DNA of 64,000 nucleotides from Akkermansiaceae bacterium (GTDB lineage Bacteria; Verrucomicrobiota; Verrucomicrobiia; Verrucomicrobiales; Akkermansiaceae). The DNA is taken from the NCBI GenBank assembly GCA_015062005.1, contig SUVL01000003.1, positions 1 to 64,000 on the forward strand, given 5' to 3'. The notes under the pieces are model-generated. The model was given only the letters and a program-made list of their open reading frames with translations. It was not told the origin of the DNA and did no database searches. Both the position numbers and the translations under genes were made by a program. Of the stretch, positions 8,072-18,517 are shown in pieces; the stretch's first letter is position 1, and every line of letters starts with the position of its first letter.

Positions 8072-9676
8072 ATGGTAAGCGAGAAGCCTGTGGTGCAGGA
8101 ACTGGTGGCGCTGATGCTGGCGCATGGTGTGACAAGAGCGGTACTCTGCCCTGGCAGCAGGAATTCTCCCATTGTAGCCACACTGGCGGCTCAACCCGGG
8201 GTGGAATGCCGCAGCGTAACGGATGAACGCAGCGCGGGGTTCGTGGCCATGGGCTGGGCTCAGCAGGCGCAAGCACCGGTGGCAGTCGTTGTGACCTCCG
8301 GCAGCGCTGTTCTGAACCTGCATCCAGCTGTGGCCGAGGCCTTTTATCGCAAGACCCCCCTGCTCGTCATTTCCGCTGACCGGCCTGCCGCCTGGGTGGG
8401 GCAGAACGATGGGCAGACGATACCGCAACCGGGTGTGTTCAACTCCCTGGTGCGCTTCTCCGCCCAGGTGCCGGAGGACGATACCTGGCACGCCAACCGG
8501 GTTATCAATGAAGCCTTGCTGGAGCTCCGCCACCGCGGCGGAGGCCCGGTGCATCTGAATATTCCGCTCACCGAGCCCTTCTTTTCCATGGTGGAGAAGC
8601 CCCTGCCGCCGGTGCGGGTCATCGGGCGCACGGAAGCAGCCCGTATGGGCGCGGACGAAGAGGAATCCCTGCTGGAGGAAGCCGCAGCCCTGCCTCGCCG
8701 GCTGATTCTGCTGGGGCAGCAGCATGCCCCCTCGCCCATTCTGGCCAGACTGGCCGCAGAAAAGCAATTTGCCGTGGTGGGTGAGCACATTGCCAACGCA
8801 CCCTTTGCCGATTGCTGCCGGCCGGATACCCTCATTGGCGCCACACCGGCAGCCGACTGGAGCCCGGATTTACTCATCACCTGCGGGGGCGATATCATTT
8901 CCAAACGAATGAAGCGTCTTCTGCGCACCCACCCACCCAAGGCGCACTGGCATATCTCACCCGATGGCGAAGTGGTGGATACCTTCTGCGCGCTCACCCG
9001 TGTGCTGGAGGGCGAGCCGGATGAATTCTGGGAGCTATTTGAGGCCTTTGCCGAAGAAGGCGATGAGGGCTACCGCGCCCGCTGGCAGGCCGAACCGGCC
9101 ACCCTGCCAGAGCACGAATTCAGCGGGATGAAAATAGTGGGCGAGGTGCTGAATAATCTTCCGGAAGGCTCCGTGCTGCACCTGGGCAACAGCTCCGCCG
9201 TGCGCTACGCTCAGCTCTTCCCGCTACCCGGGGGCGTACACAAGGTTCTCTGCAATCGTGGTGTGAATGGCATCGAAGGCAGTGTTTCCACCGCAGCCGG
9301 CTATGCTCAAGCCGAACCAGAACGGCTGCATTTCCTCATCATCGGCGACCTGAGTATGTTCTACGATTTGAACGGGCTACTGACCGCCAAACCGTGCGAC
9401 AACCTGCGCATCCTGCTGCTCAACAACAACGAAGGCGGCATCTTCGGCACTCTTCCCGGCATGCCCGATTGCCCGCATATCCGAGCCCCGCACGGCGAAA
9501 GCATCATGGCCTGGGGCGGATGCAACTTCCGCGGCAGGCAGGTTATCAATGCAGCCGACTGGCCGGCAGCACTGGAGCTGCTGCTGAATCCCGAGCCCGG
9601 CGCCGTCCTCATCGAGACCTATACAGAAACCGGGCTGGACGCCGCCATCCTGAAAGATTTTTCCCAGAAGTACTGA
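8072..9676 (+). CDS. menD: 2-succinyl-5-enolpyruvyl-6-hydroxy-3-cyclohexene-1-carboxylate synthase
   Basis: [39 protein letters not shown]; ThDP-binding [12 protein letters not shown]...[12 protein letters not shown]. Confidence 0.93.
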   Translation: MVSEKPVVQELVALMLAHGVTRAVLCPGSRNSPIVATLAAQPGVECRSVTDERSAGFVAMGWAQQAQAPVAVVVTSGSAVLNLHPAVAEAFYRKTPLLVISADRPAAWVGQNDGQTIPQPGVFNSLVRFSAQVPEDDTWHANRVINEALLELRHRGGGPVHLNIPLTEPFFSMVEKPLPPVRVIGRTEAARMGADEEESLLEEAAALPRRLILLGQQHAPSPILARLAAEKQFAVVGEHIANAPFADCCRPDTLIGATPAADWSPDLLITCGGDIISKRMKRLLRTHPPKAHWHISPDGEVVDTFCALTRVLEGEPDEFWELFEAFAEEGDEGYRARWQAEPATLPEHEFSGMKIVGEVLNNLPEGSVLHLGNSSAVRYAQLFPLPGGVHKVLCNRGVNGIEGSVSTAAGYAQAEPERLHFLIIGDLSMFYDLNGLLTAKPCDNLRILLLNNNEGGIFGTLPGMPDCPHIRAPHGESIMAWGGCNFRGRQVINAADWPAALELLLNPEPGAVLIETYTETGLDAAILKDFSQKY

Positions 9677-9678
9677 AT

Positions 9679-10497
9679 ATGAAACGCGAGTGGACTCCCA
9701 TCAAGGAATATAAGGATATCATCTTCGACAAGTTCAACGGCATTGCCCGCATCACGATCAACCGCGAGCGCTACCGCAATGCCTTCACCCCGCTCACCAC
9801 TGCGGAAATGAGCGATGCGCTGCGCCTCTGCCGCGAGATGCAGGATATCAGCGTGGTGGTGCTTACCGGCGCGGGCGATACAGCCTTCTGCGCCGGTGGG
9901 GATATGAACGTGAAAGGCCGCGGCGGCTATGTAGATACTGAAGGAGTACCCCGCCTCTCCGTGCTCGATGTGCAGAAACAAATCCGCTCACTGCCCAAGC
10001 CCGTGATTGCCGCGGTGAATGGTTTTGCCATCGGCGGCGGGCATGTGCTGCACGTGGTGTGTGACCTGAGTATTGCTTCTGAAAATGCCATTTTCGGCCA
10101 GACCGGCCCGCGAGTGGGCAGCTTCGATGCCGGTTTCGGCTCCTCGTACATGGCGCGCTGCATAGGCCAGAAAAAGACGCGCGAAATCTGGTTCCTCTGT
10201 CGCAAATACAATGCGCAGGAAGCACTGGAAATGGGTCTGGTGAACAAGGTGGTGCCGCTGGAACAGCTGGAGGACGAATACGTGCAGTGGGCCGAGGAGA
10301 TGATGCAGCACTCCCCCATTGCCCTGCGCCTCATCAAAGCTGGTCTGAATGCAGAACTGGACGGGCAGGCCGGTATTCAGGAGCTGGCGGGTGATGCCAC
10401 CATGCTCTTCTACATGTGCGATGAAGCGCACGAAGGTTCCCGGGCCTTCCTCGAAAAACGAAAGCCTGATTACTCGAAGTACCCGAAACTGCCCTGA
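9679..10497 (+). CDS. menB: 1,4-dihydroxy-2-naphthoyl-CoA synthase
   Basis: [44 protein letters not shown]; crotonase fold; adjacent to menD/menC. Confidence 0.93.
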   Translation: MKREWTPIKEYKDIIFDKFNGIARITINRERYRNAFTPLTTAEMSDALRLCREMQDISVVVLTGAGDTAFCAGGDMNVKGRGGYVDTEGVPRLSVLDVQKQIRSLPKPVIAAVNGFAIGGGHVLHVVCDLSIASENAIFGQTGPRVGSFDAGFGSSYMARCIGQKKTREIWFLCRKYNAQEALEMGLVNKVVPLEQLEDEYVQWAEEMMQHSPIALRLIKAGLNAELDGQAGIQELAGDATMLFYMCDEAHEGSRAFLEKRKPDYSKYPKLP

Positions 10498-11516
10498 TGC
10501 AGCTTATCGATGCCACGCCGCTGATGCACTTTCCGCACTCCTTCCGGCTGCGGTGGCAGCGGCGTGTGCTGCATTTCAAACACCCTGCCGCCACCTCGCG
10601 CGGGGCGCTGACAGAACGCACCACCTACATCATCGAAGCTGAAACGGCGCAGGGTTCCGGCCGGGGCGAATGCTGCATCATGCCCGGGCTCTTGCCAGAG
10701 CCGGCACCGGCTGAACTCGACACCTGGTGCGCACTCGTTGAAAAGAACCAGGGACTGACAGGACAATCCGCCCCCTCTCCCATACAGTTCGGGTTGGAAT
10801 GCGCACTGCTGGCGGCGCTTCAACCGGGAAAGCCCCGCTGGGATACCCCCTTTGCACGGGGCGAAGCGGGCATCCCGATTCACCACCTCATCTGGATGGA
10901 TAGCAGCGAGCGGATGCTGCAGGCCATGCAGCAAGGAATTGCAGCTGGCTTTACCTGTCTGAAAATGAAGGTGGGCGCCCTCCCCTTTGATGTCGAACTG
11001 AACCTGTTGCAGCAGGCGCATGCCTCCTTTCCGCAGGCGGAGCTGCGGGTGGATGCCAATGGAGCCTTTTCACCACAGGAGGCCCTGCAGCGACTGGAAG
11101 CACTGGCAGCAGCCGGGGTAAGCCTCATCGAGCAACCCATCCGCCCGGGTCAGCCGCATAAAATGGCGGAGCTCAGCCGCCAGTCCCCCCTGCCCATTGC
11201 GCTGGATGAAGAGCTTATCGGCCAAGCCCCCGGGATACTGGGGCTCATCCGGCCACAGGCCATCGTCATCAAACCCTCGCTGCACGGCGGCCTGCTCGCC
11301 GCAGAGAAATGGGCGCAGAAGGCAGAGGAAGCCGGCATCCGCTGGTGGGTCAATTCTGCACTGGAAAGCCAGGTGGGACTGACTGCCCTGGCTGAGTGGT
11401 GCGCCTATACTGCACCGGGGCACATGCAGGCATTGGGCAAGGGAAACCTCTTTGCCGATGATGCCTCCGGCCCCATCCGCCTGGAAGGCAACTGCCTGAA
11501 AATGCAAGAAATCTGA
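10497..11516 (+). CDS. menC: o-succinylbenzoate synthase
   Basis: Enolase-superfamily LKMKVG, LRVDANGAFSP, LIEQPI, IALDEEL, VIKPSLHGGL; translationally coupled to menB (ATGA). Confidence 0.88.
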   Translation: MQLIDATPLMHFPHSFRLRWQRRVLHFKHPAATSRGALTERTTYIIEAETAQGSGRGECCIMPGLLPEPAPAELDTWCALVEKNQGLTGQSAPSPIQFGLECALLAALQPGKPRWDTPFARGEAGIPIHHLIWMDSSERMLQAMQQGIAAGFTCLKMKVGALPFDVELNLLQQAHASFPQAELRVDANGAFSPQEALQRLEALAAAGVSLIEQPIRPGQPHKMAELSRQSPLPIALDEELIGQAPGILGLIRPQAIVIKPSLHGGLLAAEKWAQKAEEAGIRWWVNSALESQVGLTALAEWCAYTAPGHMQALGKGNLFADDASGPIRLEGNCLKMQEI

Positions 11517-11564
11517 TAGATGACTTGAACGATTCACGTACTACTTGCGTCAACAAGTATAATC

Positions 11565-12503
11565 ATGAGCAGAATCATTACACTTAGCTCGGTCATGGCC
11601 CTGGCCATGAGTACGCCTATGCTTCTGGCAAATAATGCACCAGCCCTGCGCCCCATGCCCGCCGGAATTATGCCCACGCAGCCCCGCGGCAACTGCGATT
11701 TGATGGCGACCAACACCATCACCGCTCATTTTGTAGGTCTGCGCGACCTTGCGGTGCAGCGCGTAGACCAGGCAGAACCCACCACAGTGAAAGTGGCTGT
11801 GTTCCAGGTTATCAACAACCTGGCATACCGCCGGTTCAACCGCATCGGCGATGGTCAGCTGGTGCCCGGCATGCAGTTCACCATCGCTATGAACAAGCAG
11901 CTGCCCGGCCAGCCCTCTGAGAATGTGGACACCATTTCCACCCTGCAACCCGGGGAAGAAGTTGTCATGCGTGTCGACCACCTGTACCTGATTACCGGTC
12001 AGGAGGGTGAATCCATCCGCGTGTGTGCCCGTCTGAAGCAACGCAATGCCCAGCAGGCTGCCGCACCCGCGGCTGCCCCGGCTCCGCTGCCTATCCCCGG
12101 CGCCCAGGCACCCGCAGCCGCCAATGGCATACAGTACACCAGCAGCAGCTCCTCGTTCTCCTTCTCCTCCAATTCCAACGGAGAGGTGCAGTCTATCCAG
12201 ACCAGCCGCTATTATGATTCTGCTACGGGTGAAATCAAGACCCGCATGATTATCAACGGCGTGGAGGTTGACCCGGTAACCCGCCAGCCGCTTGCCCCCG
12301 CAACACCCGCTCCGCAGGCTGCCCCCACGGCACCCCAGCAGGATGCCACGGGAGATGAGGAGGATGACACCATCATCGAGCACAATAACAACCCCATTGT
12401 GCAACCGGGCGACAAGCCCATCCTCACCCCGGAAACCACGCCCGATCCTGCTCCGGCTCCTGCCACCCCAGAGGGGCAGATACCGGCAGGCGACAGTTTC
12501 TGA
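11565..12503 (+). CDS. Hypothetical exported protein with Pro/Ala-rich C-terminal half
   Basis: Signal-peptide-like N-terminus, low-complexity Ser run and PAPA tail. Confidence 0.6.
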   Translation: MSRIITLSSVMALAMSTPMLLANNAPALRPMPAGIMPTQPRGNCDLMATNTITAHFVGLRDLAVQRVDQAEPTTVKVAVFQVINNLAYRRFNRIGDGQLVPGMQFTIAMNKQLPGQPSENVDTISTLQPGEEVVMRVDHLYLITGQEGESIRVCARLKQRNAQQAAAPAAAPAPLPIPGAQAPAAANGIQYTSSSSSFSFSSNSNGEVQSIQTSRYYDSATGEIKTRMIINGVEVDPVTRQPLAPATPAPQAAPTAPQQDATGDEEDDTIIEHNNNPIVQPGDKPILTPETTPDPAPAPATPEGQIPAGDSF

Positions 12504-12529
12504 TTGCCCGACAACGGCCCCCCTTTTCC

Positions 12530-12559
12530 TGCCACCCGTTCTGCGGGTGGCATTTTTTT
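12530..12559 (+). terminator. Rho-independent terminator
   Basis: gccacccgttctgcgggtggcattttttt. Confidence 0.85.
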
Positions 12560-12598
12560 GCATTGTCCACCGGGAACAGGATGTGCTAAACTCCCGGC

Positions 12599-13006
12599 AT
12601 GGCAGACGACACAAGAATTCCCTTTTTCGCAGAAGGGGTAGCGGCGGGCTTCCCTTCACCGGCTGTCGGCGAGCTGAATGGCACCCTGGATTTGAACCGG
12701 CTCTGCATACGCCACCCGGCGGCTACCTATTTTGTACGCGCCCGGGGCGACAGCATGACCGGCGCAGGCATTGACGATGGCGATATCCTGGTGGTAGACC
12801 GCAGCGTCACGGTGACGAACGGTACCATCATCATCGCCTCGCTGGATGGCGAATTCACCGTCAAACGCCTGGATATGCAAGGCAGGAAAGTGCGCCTGCT
12901 GCCGGAAAACCCGGCCTATTCTCCCATTGAAATAACAGCTGCCAGCGGAGCGGAGTTTTTCGGTGTCGTCACCTATGTCATCAAGAGCATGCACGCATCA
13001 AACTAA
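12599..13006 (+). CDS. umuD: UmuD-like S24-family autoprotease
   Basis: AAGFPSPAVGE...LDLNRLCIRHPAATYFVRARGDSMTGAGIDDGDILVVDRS...DGEFTVKRL...NPAYSPI, close in pattern to E. coli UmuD. Confidence 0.85.
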   Translation: MADDTRIPFFAEGVAAGFPSPAVGELNGTLDLNRLCIRHPAATYFVRARGDSMTGAGIDDGDILVVDRSVTVTNGTIIIASLDGEFTVKRLDMQGRKVRLLPENPAYSPIEITAASGAEFFGVVTYVIKSMHASN

Positions 13007-13078
13007 GCGTATCAATCACCGAAGAGTGACAAGCTTTGCGCTTGCGCTGGGTGGTACAACGTGCTAGATTGAGCAGTA

Positions 13079-13771
13079 ATGAGCAACAAGTGCATACTAG
13101 TGGCTGAGGATGACGCCGCCATCCGGCGGGTGCTGGCAGATTCACTGACCGGCGCCGGATACGAGGTACGCACCGCACCAGATGGCCGCGCGGCGCTGGA
13201 GCAGCTGCTCTCCTCTCCGGTGGATCTGGCCCTGCTTGACGTGAACATGCCTGAAATCAGCGGATTCAAGCTGCTGCGCATGATGCAGAAGGAATGCCCA
13301 GGGATTCCGAGTATCATCCTCACGGCCTGCGGCGATGAACAGGACCGGGTGAAAGGCCTGCAACTGGGCGCGGACGATTACGTGGTAAAGCCCTTCAGCA
13401 TAGCAGAACTGCTGGCCCGCGTGGCGGCGGTGCTGCGCCGCTCCCCCGGGCGGCAGCTGGCAGTGGCGCAGGTACTTCATTTTCCCGGCGGAACCCTGGA
13501 TGGCGAGACCCGCCACGCCCGGTTCGACGATGGCACACCACTGCCCCTCACCGAGAAGGAATTCGAACTTTTCCGCTATTTCCTGACGCACCCCGGCCGG
13601 GTGATTCCACAGGAAGAGCTCCTGCTGCGCGTGTGGGGCAGCCGCAGCAAGGCTGCCCAGACCCGCACCGTAGCCGTCACCCTCACCCGTTTGCGCGAGA
13701 AACTGGGCCCCGGCCCCTCTGCGTGTATCGAAACCATCCGCGGACGCGGATACCGTTGGAACGAAGCATGA
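13079..13771 (+). CDS. OmpR-family response regulator
   Basis: Receiver VAEDDAAIR...LLDVNMPEISGF...DDYVVKPFS; winged-helix LTEKEFELFRYFL...TVAVTLTRLREKLG...IRGRGYRW. Confidence 0.92.
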   Translation: MSNKCILVAEDDAAIRRVLADSLTGAGYEVRTAPDGRAALEQLLSSPVDLALLDVNMPEISGFKLLRMMQKECPGIPSIILTACGDEQDRVKGLQLGADDYVVKPFSIAELLARVAAVLRRSPGRQLAVAQVLHFPGGTLDGETRHARFDDGTPLPLTEKEFELFRYFLTHPGRVIPQEELLLRVWGSRSKAAQTRTVAVTLTRLREKLGPGPSACIETIRGRGYRWNEA

Positions 13772-15339
13772 ATAAGAAACTAATCCTCATCATCACCTTT
13801 TTCTCCCTGCTCACCCTGAGTGCTGCTGCATGGCTGGCCTACGAGGCTTTCACGCTCGACACACGCCTGCTGCAACTGGATAAGCAGGCCCAGGAGAAGC
13901 GCCTGATAGAGCTCTCCCTGCCGCGCATCCAGGCAGAAATCAAGCGAGTGCTGGAGCAGGAACGAAACAAACTGGGCTATGCCCCGCCCATCGGCCAGTT
14001 GGCATACGCCCCGCCCACCAGCGATATGCCGGATTATGTGCGCGGGTATTTCCTGCTCACCCCGGCCGGGCTGCAGGTACCGGAAGGCCAGGAATCCATC
14101 GCTGCCGAAATTGAAGGCAAGCCGGCTATCATCGATACGATTCGCCGCAAGGCCTTCAACCCCTCAGCCCCGGTATACGACCCGACGCAGCCGACCCACC
14201 GCACCATCGACCGCAAGACCCAGCAGCCTATTTTCGGTGTGTATGAAGCCGAGGCCAACGATTTCTCCAAACCGATGGAAATGAAAGGCGCCCCTGGTCC
14301 TTTCTACTCCTGGTACTACATCGACGACATGGTGTACATGCGCAACATCCGCACCACCCACGGCTCTGCCGCTGAAGGCATTCTGCTGGATGCCGCGAAA
14401 CTGGCCGAGCGGCTCAAGCCCTATATTGAACCAGCGCTGAAAGGTGCAACCATCTCCCTCTGCCGCAAGAACGAAGCAGCCAACCTCTTTCCCTTGCCCA
14501 TGGTGCTGCGCCCCGGAGCCGATGTAGAAGTGCCGGACACCGCAGCCCGCCGCGAAGCCATGCGGGGCACCCTGGCCTCGGCCACCCTGGTCACCGTGCT
14601 CGCCATCGGCATCCTCTTCGGGTTGCTCTTCTTCTACGGGCGTCTTGAACGGCGCCGCTCCGACTTCGTTTCAGCAGTCACGCACGAACTGCGCACCCCG
14701 CTCACGAGCTTCTCACTCATGACCGAGATGCTCAAGAACAAGCTCGTGCCCGCCGAAAAGCTCGATGAATACCACGAAACGCTGCACCAGGAGAGCCTGC
14801 GTCTCGGGCACTTGGTGGAAAACGTGCTCTCCTTCGCCAGACTCACACGAGGCAAGCCGCGCGGGCGAGCCGATAAGGCGCCGTGCCCCCAGCTTATTGA
14901 CCGGGCCCTCAGCAAGGTAATGTTCCGCTTGAAGGAAGCAGGATTCAGCGTGCAGGTGAAGCACGACAAGCGCACCGAACTCATCACCCTGAACACCGAC
15001 CTCATCTCGCTGGAGCAGGTTTTCACCAACCTGGCCGATAACGCCATCAAATACGCAGCCACGGCAGAGCACCCGGCCATCACCATCTCCACCATGCGCG
15101 GGCACGATACCCTCAGCGTCCGCTTTGCTGATAACGGTCCCGGCATCCCGCCCAAGCTGCAGCGCAGCATCTTCCGACCGTTCTCCCGCTCGGCCAAGGA
15201 TGTCGAAGGCCGCAAACCCGGCATTGGACTCGGGCTGGCGCTCTCCCGCGATGTGGCCCGCAGCATCGGCGGCAACCTCGTCCTGGAAAAGAGCGATGAT
15301 AAAGGAACCGCCTTCACCCTCACGCTGCCGCTGAATTGA
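13768..15339 (+). CDS. Membrane sensor histidine kinase
   Basis: Two TM segments, H-box FVSAVTHELRTPLTSFSLM, N-box FTNLADNAIKYA, G-boxes DNGPGIP and GIGLGLALS; ATGA overlap with the regulator. Confidence 0.92.
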   Translation: MNKKLILIITFFSLLTLSAAAWLAYEAFTLDTRLLQLDKQAQEKRLIELSLPRIQAEIKRVLEQERNKLGYAPPIGQLAYAPPTSDMPDYVRGYFLLTPAGLQVPEGQESIAAEIEGKPAIIDTIRRKAFNPSAPVYDPTQPTHRTIDRKTQQPIFGVYEAEANDFSKPMEMKGAPGPFYSWYYIDDMVYMRNIRTTHGSAAEGILLDAAKLAERLKPYIEPALKGATISLCRKNEAANLFPLPMVLRPGADVEVPDTAARREAMRGTLASATLVTVLAIGILFGLLFFYGRLERRRSDFVSAVTHELRTPLTSFSLMTEMLKNKLVPAEKLDEYHETLHQESLRLGHLVENVLSFARLTRGKPRGRADKAPCPQLIDRALSKVMFRLKEAGFSVQVKHDKRTELITLNTDLISLEQVFTNLADNAIKYAATAEHPAITISTMRGHDTLSVRFADNGPGIPPKLQRSIFRPFSRSAKDVEGRKPGIGLGLALSRDVARSIGGNLVLEKSDDKGTAFTLTLPLN

Positions 15340-15465
15340 GCCTCCAGCCCCCGCGCCTGATACCCCGTTTCATAGCCTGCACCCGGGATGATGAACGATG
15401 AAGAGTAAAACCATGCTTGTTCCGCCTTGCATTTCAGCAAAAGCGGCGTACAATGAATCGCTGTC

Positions 15466-16425
15466 ATGTTGAGCATTTTACAGAGTATCAGTGCGTGGTT
15501 GTCGCGCTACACCTCCCCCTTTGTCATTGCTGCGGCAGCCGCTGCGTTTGTGGTACCAGGGCTTTTCAGCTGGGTACACGGCGATGTGCAGGCTCTGGTG
15601 CTGGGCTTCATCATGCTGACCATGGGTATGACCCTGCGCCCGTCCGATTTCCGAATCCTGGCCGCGCAGCCGCTGGATATCCTCATCGGAGCCGTGGCGC
15701 AGTTCAGCATCATGCCACTGGTGGCCTGGGCACTGGTGCAGGGCTTTGACCTGCCGCGCGGCATTGCGGCAGGGCTCATCCTGGTGGGCTGCTGCCCGGG
15801 CGGCGTCTCCAGCAACATCATGAGCTTCCTGTGCAAGGGAGATGTGCCCTACTCCGTGGGCATGACCACCGTCTCCACCCTGCTCGCCCCACTCATGACA
15901 CCCCTGCTCATGCTCTGGCTCGCCGGCGAAAGCATTGATGTAGACGCCGCGGGCATGTTCCGCAGCATTCTCTTCGTAACCATCCTGCCCGTGGCCATAG
16001 GCGCCTTCTGCAATGGGAAATGGGGCAAGCGCCCCGGCTATGCCGAAGTCTGCAAGGTGATGCCCGGACTCTCCGTCATCGGCCTGGCCTGCATCGTCGG
16101 CGGCGTGACCGCAGCCAAAGGCGGCAGTTTCTTCACCAGCGGCGCGCTCATCTTCCTCACCGTCTTCCTGCACAATGCGCTGGGCTATGTCCTGGGGTAC
16201 AGCGTGGGCCGCGCCACCCGCATGCCCCGCCCCAAGCGGCGCACCCTCAGCATCGAGGTCGGCATGCAGAATGCCGGGCTGGCCACTGTGCTGGCCGGGC
16301 GGCACTTCCCCGCCATGCCGGAAGCCGCCGTGGCCTCAGCCATCTGCTGCGTGTGGCACAGCATCTCCGGCACACTGCTGGCGGGCATCTTCAACCTCAT
16401 CGACCGCAGGCGCAGGCAAGAATAA
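15466..16425 (+). CDS. Bile acid:sodium symporter (BASS) family transporter
   Basis: Multi-TM; MLTMGMTLRPSDF, LVGCCPGGVSSNIMSFLCKGD, EVGMQNAGLA. Confidence 0.88.
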   Translation: MLSILQSISAWLSRYTSPFVIAAAAAAFVVPGLFSWVHGDVQALVLGFIMLTMGMTLRPSDFRILAAQPLDILIGAVAQFSIMPLVAWALVQGFDLPRGIAAGLILVGCCPGGVSSNIMSFLCKGDVPYSVGMTTVSTLLAPLMTPLLMLWLAGESIDVDAAGMFRSILFVTILPVAIGAFCNGKWGKRPGYAEVCKVMPGLSVIGLACIVGGVTAAKGGSFFTSGALIFLTVFLHNALGYVLGYSVGRATRMPRPKRRTLSIEVGMQNAGLATVLAGRHFPAMPEAAVASAICCVWHSISGTLLAGIFNLIDRRRRQE

Positions 16426-16517
16426 GCCCGCCACCGCCACGCCGTGGAAAATCATATTTTATTCTTGCAGAAGAGCTACGCATCTGCTACCCTCGTGCCG
16501 CGCCTTGCACCGTACCG

Positions 16518-17657
16518 ATGAAATCCTGCGTCATAGAATCGGCCAGTCTGATTTGCAACCTTGGGAGCAACGCTTCCGATGTACTTATCGCACTGGACAC
16601 TGGCAGACCTGGGCCCATGCACCAGATGAGCCTGTGTGGAAGAGATGTACCAGTCGGCGCAGTGACTACGCCCCTGCCTGCCATCCCCCGGAAGAAATGG
16701 AGGACGCGCACCAACCAACTGGTGCTGTGGTGCCTTAATCAGTTAAGCTTCTACTGGGAACGGATTCCGAAAAACCGACTGGGCATCGTCCTGGGTTCCA
16801 GCAATTCCGGTATCGAAGAATACCACCAGGCATGGACCCAAGGCCAGCAGGGCAATGAAGCACTGCACCTTCTGGAAGTGGGAAATGTCGCGCGTTTTGC
16901 AGCAGACATCACCGGAGCGACCGGCCCGGCTTATACCATCAGCACGGCTTGTTCCTCTTCAGCAAAAGCACTGGCAAGCGCAGCGCGCCTTCTCCGGGCC
17001 GGAGTGTGCGATGCCGTCATCGCCGGTGGAGGCGATGCCCTCTGCCGCTATGCGCTGAGCGGGTTCGATGCCCTGCACCTTATCTCCGACACGCGGAGCG
17101 CCCCCTTCACCCTGCAAGGAGGCGGAGTCAACCATGGTGAAGGAGCGGCTCTTTTCGTACTCACCCACCGGGAAGCGAAAGCGGGGGACATCACCCTCTC
17201 CGGGTACGGAGAAACCGCAGATGCATACCACACCACAACCCCTGAACCGGGTGGTCACCAGGCCACCAGAGCAATGCAGCAGGCCATGCAGATGGCGGGG
17301 ATTGCACCGCAGGACATAGATTATGTCAATCTGCACGGAACCGGAACCGATGCCAACGATAGTATGGAGCTGGATTCCATGCGTACCACGTTTGGCGACC
17401 TCCGGCCACCCTGTGGCAGCACCAAAGCCTACACCGGCCACACACTCGGTGCCGCCGGAGCAGTGGAAGCAGCCATCTGCCACGCACTGCTGCAGCGGAA
17501 CAGCACACAGCTTCCGCGTCAACCATGGCTTGAGGATTTCGCATATGAGGGAATCAACTTCGGAGCCGAGGCAAGGCGCCCGGTGCAGCATTGCATGAGC
17601 AACTCCTTTGCCTTCGGTGGCAACAACATCTCCCTGATACTCTCTCGTCATGTGTGA
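16518..17657 (+). CDS. Beta-ketoacyl-ACP synthase (APE-type KS)
   Basis: ISTACSSSAKAL (Cys), LHGTGTDAND (His), STKAYTGHTLGAAG (Lys/His), NSFAFGGNN; first gene of the APE-like cluster. Confidence 0.88.
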   Translation: MKSCVIESASLICNLGSNASDVLIALDTGRPGPMHQMSLCGRDVPVGAVTTPLPAIPRKKWRTRTNQLVLWCLNQLSFYWERIPKNRLGIVLGSSNSGIEEYHQAWTQGQQGNEALHLLEVGNVARFAADITGATGPAYTISTACSSSAKALASAARLLRAGVCDAVIAGGGDALCRYALSGFDALHLISDTRSAPFTLQGGGVNHGEGAALFVLTHREAKAGDITLSGYGETADAYHTTTPEPGGHQATRAMQQAMQMAGIAPQDIDYVNLHGTGTDANDSMELDSMRTTFGDLRPPCGSTKAYTGHTLGAAGAVEAAICHALLQRNSTQLPRQPWLEDFAYEGINFGAEARRPVQHCMSNSFAFGGNNISLILSRHV

Positions 17658-18081
17658 TATCCACGCCTCAGAACTACTGCCGCACCGTCCCCCCATGCTT
17701 CTGGTAGACCGTATTCTGACGGTTGACATTGCCAGGGACTATATCTGCGCAGCGGTGCAGTGCTCCGAAAATGATTTACTCTACGATTCTGAACTCAACG
17801 GCATAATGACATCCGCAGCTGTTGAAATCATGGCTCAGAGCATCGGCCTTCTTTCCGGCTATTCAGACCTGCAGAAAGGGCACAGCCTCGCCAGTATGGG
17901 TAAATTACTCTCCATCAAGCAATACCAGGTATACACAAACGTAATTCCTGTGAACACACCGCTGCGGGCAGAAGCACGGGGCATCATGAATGCACCGCCT
18001 ATCGGCGTTTATGAATGCCAGCTTAAAGCAGGAGAGCAGCTCCTGGCCGAAGCTGAGCTCACCGTCCTTCGCGAAGATTAA
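17650..18081 (+). CDS. 3-hydroxyacyl-ACP dehydratase, hotdog fold (APE-type)
   Basis: LLPHRPPMLLVDRIL; AAVEIMAQSIGLLSGY; overlaps KS end. Confidence 0.8.
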   Translation: MCDIHASELLPHRPPMLLVDRILTVDIARDYICAAVQCSENDLLYDSELNGIMTSAAVEIMAQSIGLLSGYSDLQKGHSLASMGKLLSIKQYQVYTNVIPVNTPLRAEARGIMNAPPIGVYECQLKAGEQLLAEAELTVLRED

Positions 18082-18091
18082 ATCCCTTCCC

Positions 18092-18511
18092 ATGAAAACA
18101 ACCGTATACCACCAGGTGGCCTTCCACGAAATGGATCCCATGGGCGTCGTGTGGCACGGCAATTATGCCAATTACTTCGAACTGGCCCGAGCCGCCCTCC
18201 TCCGCGAGCTCGGACTCGACTATATCCAAATGGCCGAAATGGGGCACCAGTGGCCAGTCGTCAAACTGCGAGTCAAATACATCCGCTCCGCCAGGCTTAA
18301 CCAGAAACTGGCCATTACCGCAGAACTGAAGGACTACAAGAACTCGCTGACCATGACCTTCACCATACGCGATGCCGAAACAAATACTCTGATTACCAAA
18401 GGTGAAACGATGCAGATGGCGGTAAACACCAGGACAGGGGAAACCGCTATCACCAACCCTGCCTATTTCATCGACCTTATCTCGAAAGCGTTGAACGTAA
18501 CCGAGCCTTAA
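18092..18511 (+). CDS. Acyl-CoA/ACP thioesterase (YbgC/4HBT family)
   Basis: AFHEMDPMGVVWHGNYANYFELARAALLRELGLDY. Confidence 0.88.
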   Translation: MKTTVYHQVAFHEMDPMGVVWHGNYANYFELARAALLRELGLDYIQMAEMGHQWPVVKLRVKYIRSARLNQKLAITAELKDYKNSLTMTFTIRDAETNTLITKGETMQMAVNTRTGETAITNPAYFIDLISKALNVTEP

Positions 18512-18517
18512 TATTCC

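Noticed and set aside
12564-12578. Possible LexA box upstream of umuD (tgtccaccgggaaca)
   Set aside because: Wrong spacing and one half-site mismatch relative to the motif I recall; too weak to list as a regulatory site.
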